The translations under genes and the position numbers were made by a program. Below are positions 18,095-19,046 of a DNA stretch of 19,046 nt, in pieces. This DNA is from an uncultured Flavobacteriales bacterium (lineage in GTDB: Bacteria; Bacteroidota; Bacteroidia; Flavobacteriales; UBA1820), in the NCBI GenBank assembly GCA_959608625.1, contig CAUHQV010000036.1:1-19046 (forward strand), given 5' to 3'. Every line of letters starts with the position of its first letter. Within the stretch, counting starts at the first letter, position 1. Under the pieces are notes generated by a model. The model worked only from the letters and a program-made list of their open reading frames with translations, did not search any database and had not been told where the DNA came from.

Positions 18095-18841
18095 TTATTT
18101 CTTTTTGCCCTGATTGGCCACGGCCTCCATCAGTTTTTTGATTTCCTCCGGGTCACCCAGGAAATAGTCCTTCTCCAGGCGCAGGTCGTCGTCGAACTCG
18201 AACACGTACGGCACCGCCGTAGGGAGGTTGAGGCTGACGATATCCTGGTCGGAGATGCCTTTGAGATGCTTGATGATACCCCGCAGGCTGTTCCCGTGGG
18301 CAGCTACGATCAGTTGGTTGGCCACTTTGAGCGTAGGGAATATCACACAGTGCCAGTAAGGCATGATGCGTTCGATGCAATCCTTCAGCGATTCGGTACG
18401 GGGTAGCTCTTCGTCCGGCACCTCGCGGTAGCGGATGTCGAAACGGGGATTGCGCGGGTCGTCCTCGCCCAGGGGCAACGGGGCCACATCATAACTGCGC
18501 CGCCAAATGAGCACCTGCTCATCGCCGTATTTGGCGGCCGTTTCGGCCTTGTTCAAACCCTGGAGCTGGCCGTAATGCTTCTCGTTCAGCCGCCAGGATT
18601 TTTCTACCGGGATCCAGTCCTGATCCATGCGATCCAGCACGCAATCGAGCGTCTTGACGGCCCGTTTGAGGTAGGAAGTAAATGCCTTGTCGAAGACAAA
18701 GCCTTCTTTTTTCATCAGGTCGCCTGCCCGTTTGGCCTCTTCCACGCCTTTTTCCGTCAGGTCGACGTCGGTCCAGCCGGTAAAACGGTTCTCCTTGTTC
18801 CATGCGCTCTCTCCGTGGCGCAAAAGCACGATCTTTTTCAT
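18095..18841 (-). CDS. gpmA: 2,3-bisphosphoglycerate-dependent phosphoglycerate mutase
   Basis: 248-residue dPGM, the length of E. coli GpmA (250), interconverting 3- and 2-phosphoglycerate in glycolysis and gluconeogenesis. The phospho-acceptor His9 is in L-L-R-H-G-E-S-A-W-N. The family's F-T-G-W-T-D-V-D-L-T-E-K-G is at 20-32, E-K-H-Y-G-x-L-Q-G-L-N-K at 87-98 and the second catalytic His182 in A-A-H-G-N-S-L-R-G. The C-terminal region is full length, which favours the cofactor-dependent mutase over the many shorter histidine phosphatases. It lies 32 nt downstream of the CorC/HlyC-type gene and 21 nt upstream of the amidohydrolase gene, so an operon is likely. Confidence 0.96.
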   Translation of the reverse strand: MKKIVLLRHGESAWNKENRFTGWTDVDLTEKGVEEAKRAGDLMKKEGFVFDKAFTSYLKRAVKTLDCVLDRMDQDWIPVEKSWRLNEKHYGQLQGLNKAETAAKYGDEQVLIWRRSYDVAPLPLGEDDPRNPRFDIRYREVPDEELPRTESLKDCIERIMPYWHCVIFPTLKVANQLIVAAHGNSLRGIIKHLKGISDQDIVSLNLPTAVPYVFEFDDDLRLEKDYFLGDPEEIKKLMEAVANQGKKK

Positions 18842-18873
18842 ATTGGTTTGGTTTTAAATTATTTATTTCGTTT

Positions 18874-19046
18874 CTATTCTTTCCTTTTGGTCACCAGCAC
18901 CTTGTCTATCCGGGCGCCGTCCATATCGACGATCTCCATCTCCAGACAAAGCCAGGAAAAGCGTTCCCCCGTCTTGGGTACGCGCTGAAGGATATCGAGG
19001 ATCAGCCCACTGAGGGTCTTATAATTGTATTTCGGGAACAGGTTTT
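18874..19046 (-). CDS. CorC/HlyC-type membrane protein, C-terminal end only (truncated by window edge)
   Basis: The minus-strand frame is open from the right edge and ends in TAG at 18874-18876. The visible 57 residues begin N-L-F-P-K-Y-N-Y-K-T-L-S-G-L-I-L and include R-V-P-K-T-G-E-R-F-S-W and M-E-I-V-D-M-D-G-A-R-I-D-K-V-L-V. This is the transporter-associated (CorC_HlyC) domain that closes hemolysin-C/CorC and CNNM-type proteins, after an N-terminal membrane domain and paired CBS domains that would lie outside the window. Members are linked to magnesium or cobalt handling; the Bacteroidota member GldE is also of this type. Which subgroup this is cannot be told from the tail. It probably heads or belongs to the gpmA-amidase-fbaB transcription unit, with a 32-nt spacing. 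Confidence 0.85.
   Translation of the reverse strand, partial: NLFPKYNYKTLSGLILDILQRVPKTGERFSWLCLEMEIVDMDGARIDKVLVTKRKE

Overview
The window looks like chromosomal DNA of a fairly GC-rich member of the Bacteroidota, most likely the order Bacteroidales. Three things point there. Several gene starts are preceded by the Bacteroidota-type -7 box TAnnTTTG, with no clear Shine-Dalgarno sequences. The rhamnose operon has the kinase-isomerase-permease-aldolase order known from Bacteroides. Ribosomal protein S1 and several other products have a Bacteroidales character. The high GC would fit a Rikenellaceae/Alistipes-like genome, but that is only an inference. I recognise no tRNA, rRNA, CRISPR array, transposon or phage gene.

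Left part (1-4681): the 3' end of a hypothetical gene converges on an orphan sensor histidine kinase with a TPR-rich periplasmic region. A perfect bidirectional terminator lies between them. Upstream of the kinase is rpsA (30S protein S1, six S1 repeats). It has its own terminator and an unusually structured leader of about 140 nt that carries a -7 box.

Centre (4682-14499): a complete L-rhamnose catabolic locus. A minus-strand AraC-type regulator is divergent from a tight plus-strand operon: rhamnulokinase, rhamnose isomerase, a 55-residue DUF4177-like protein, RhaT-type permease, rhamnulose-1-phosphate aldolase, and two exported GH78-like alpha-L-rhamnosidase homologues. The last three genes are 2 nt apart or overlapping, and the operon ends in a terminator. 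The likely flow is: exported rhamnosidases release rhamnose from rhamnosides, RhaT imports it, and isomerase, kinase and aldolase convert it to dihydroxyacetone phosphate and L-lactaldehyde. No lactaldehyde reductase or dehydrogenase gene and no SusC/SusD pair is present in the window.

Right part (14500-19046): purB with a good promoter converges, across a 17-bp perfect bidirectional terminator, on a minus-strand cluster. In transcription order the cluster is a CorC/HlyC-type membrane protein (C-terminal end only), gpmA, a nitrilase-superfamily amidohydrolase, and class I fructose-bisphosphate aldolase. The amidohydrolase embedded between two glycolytic genes, the small DUF4177-like gene in the rhamnose operon, and the rpsA leader are the items most worth following up.
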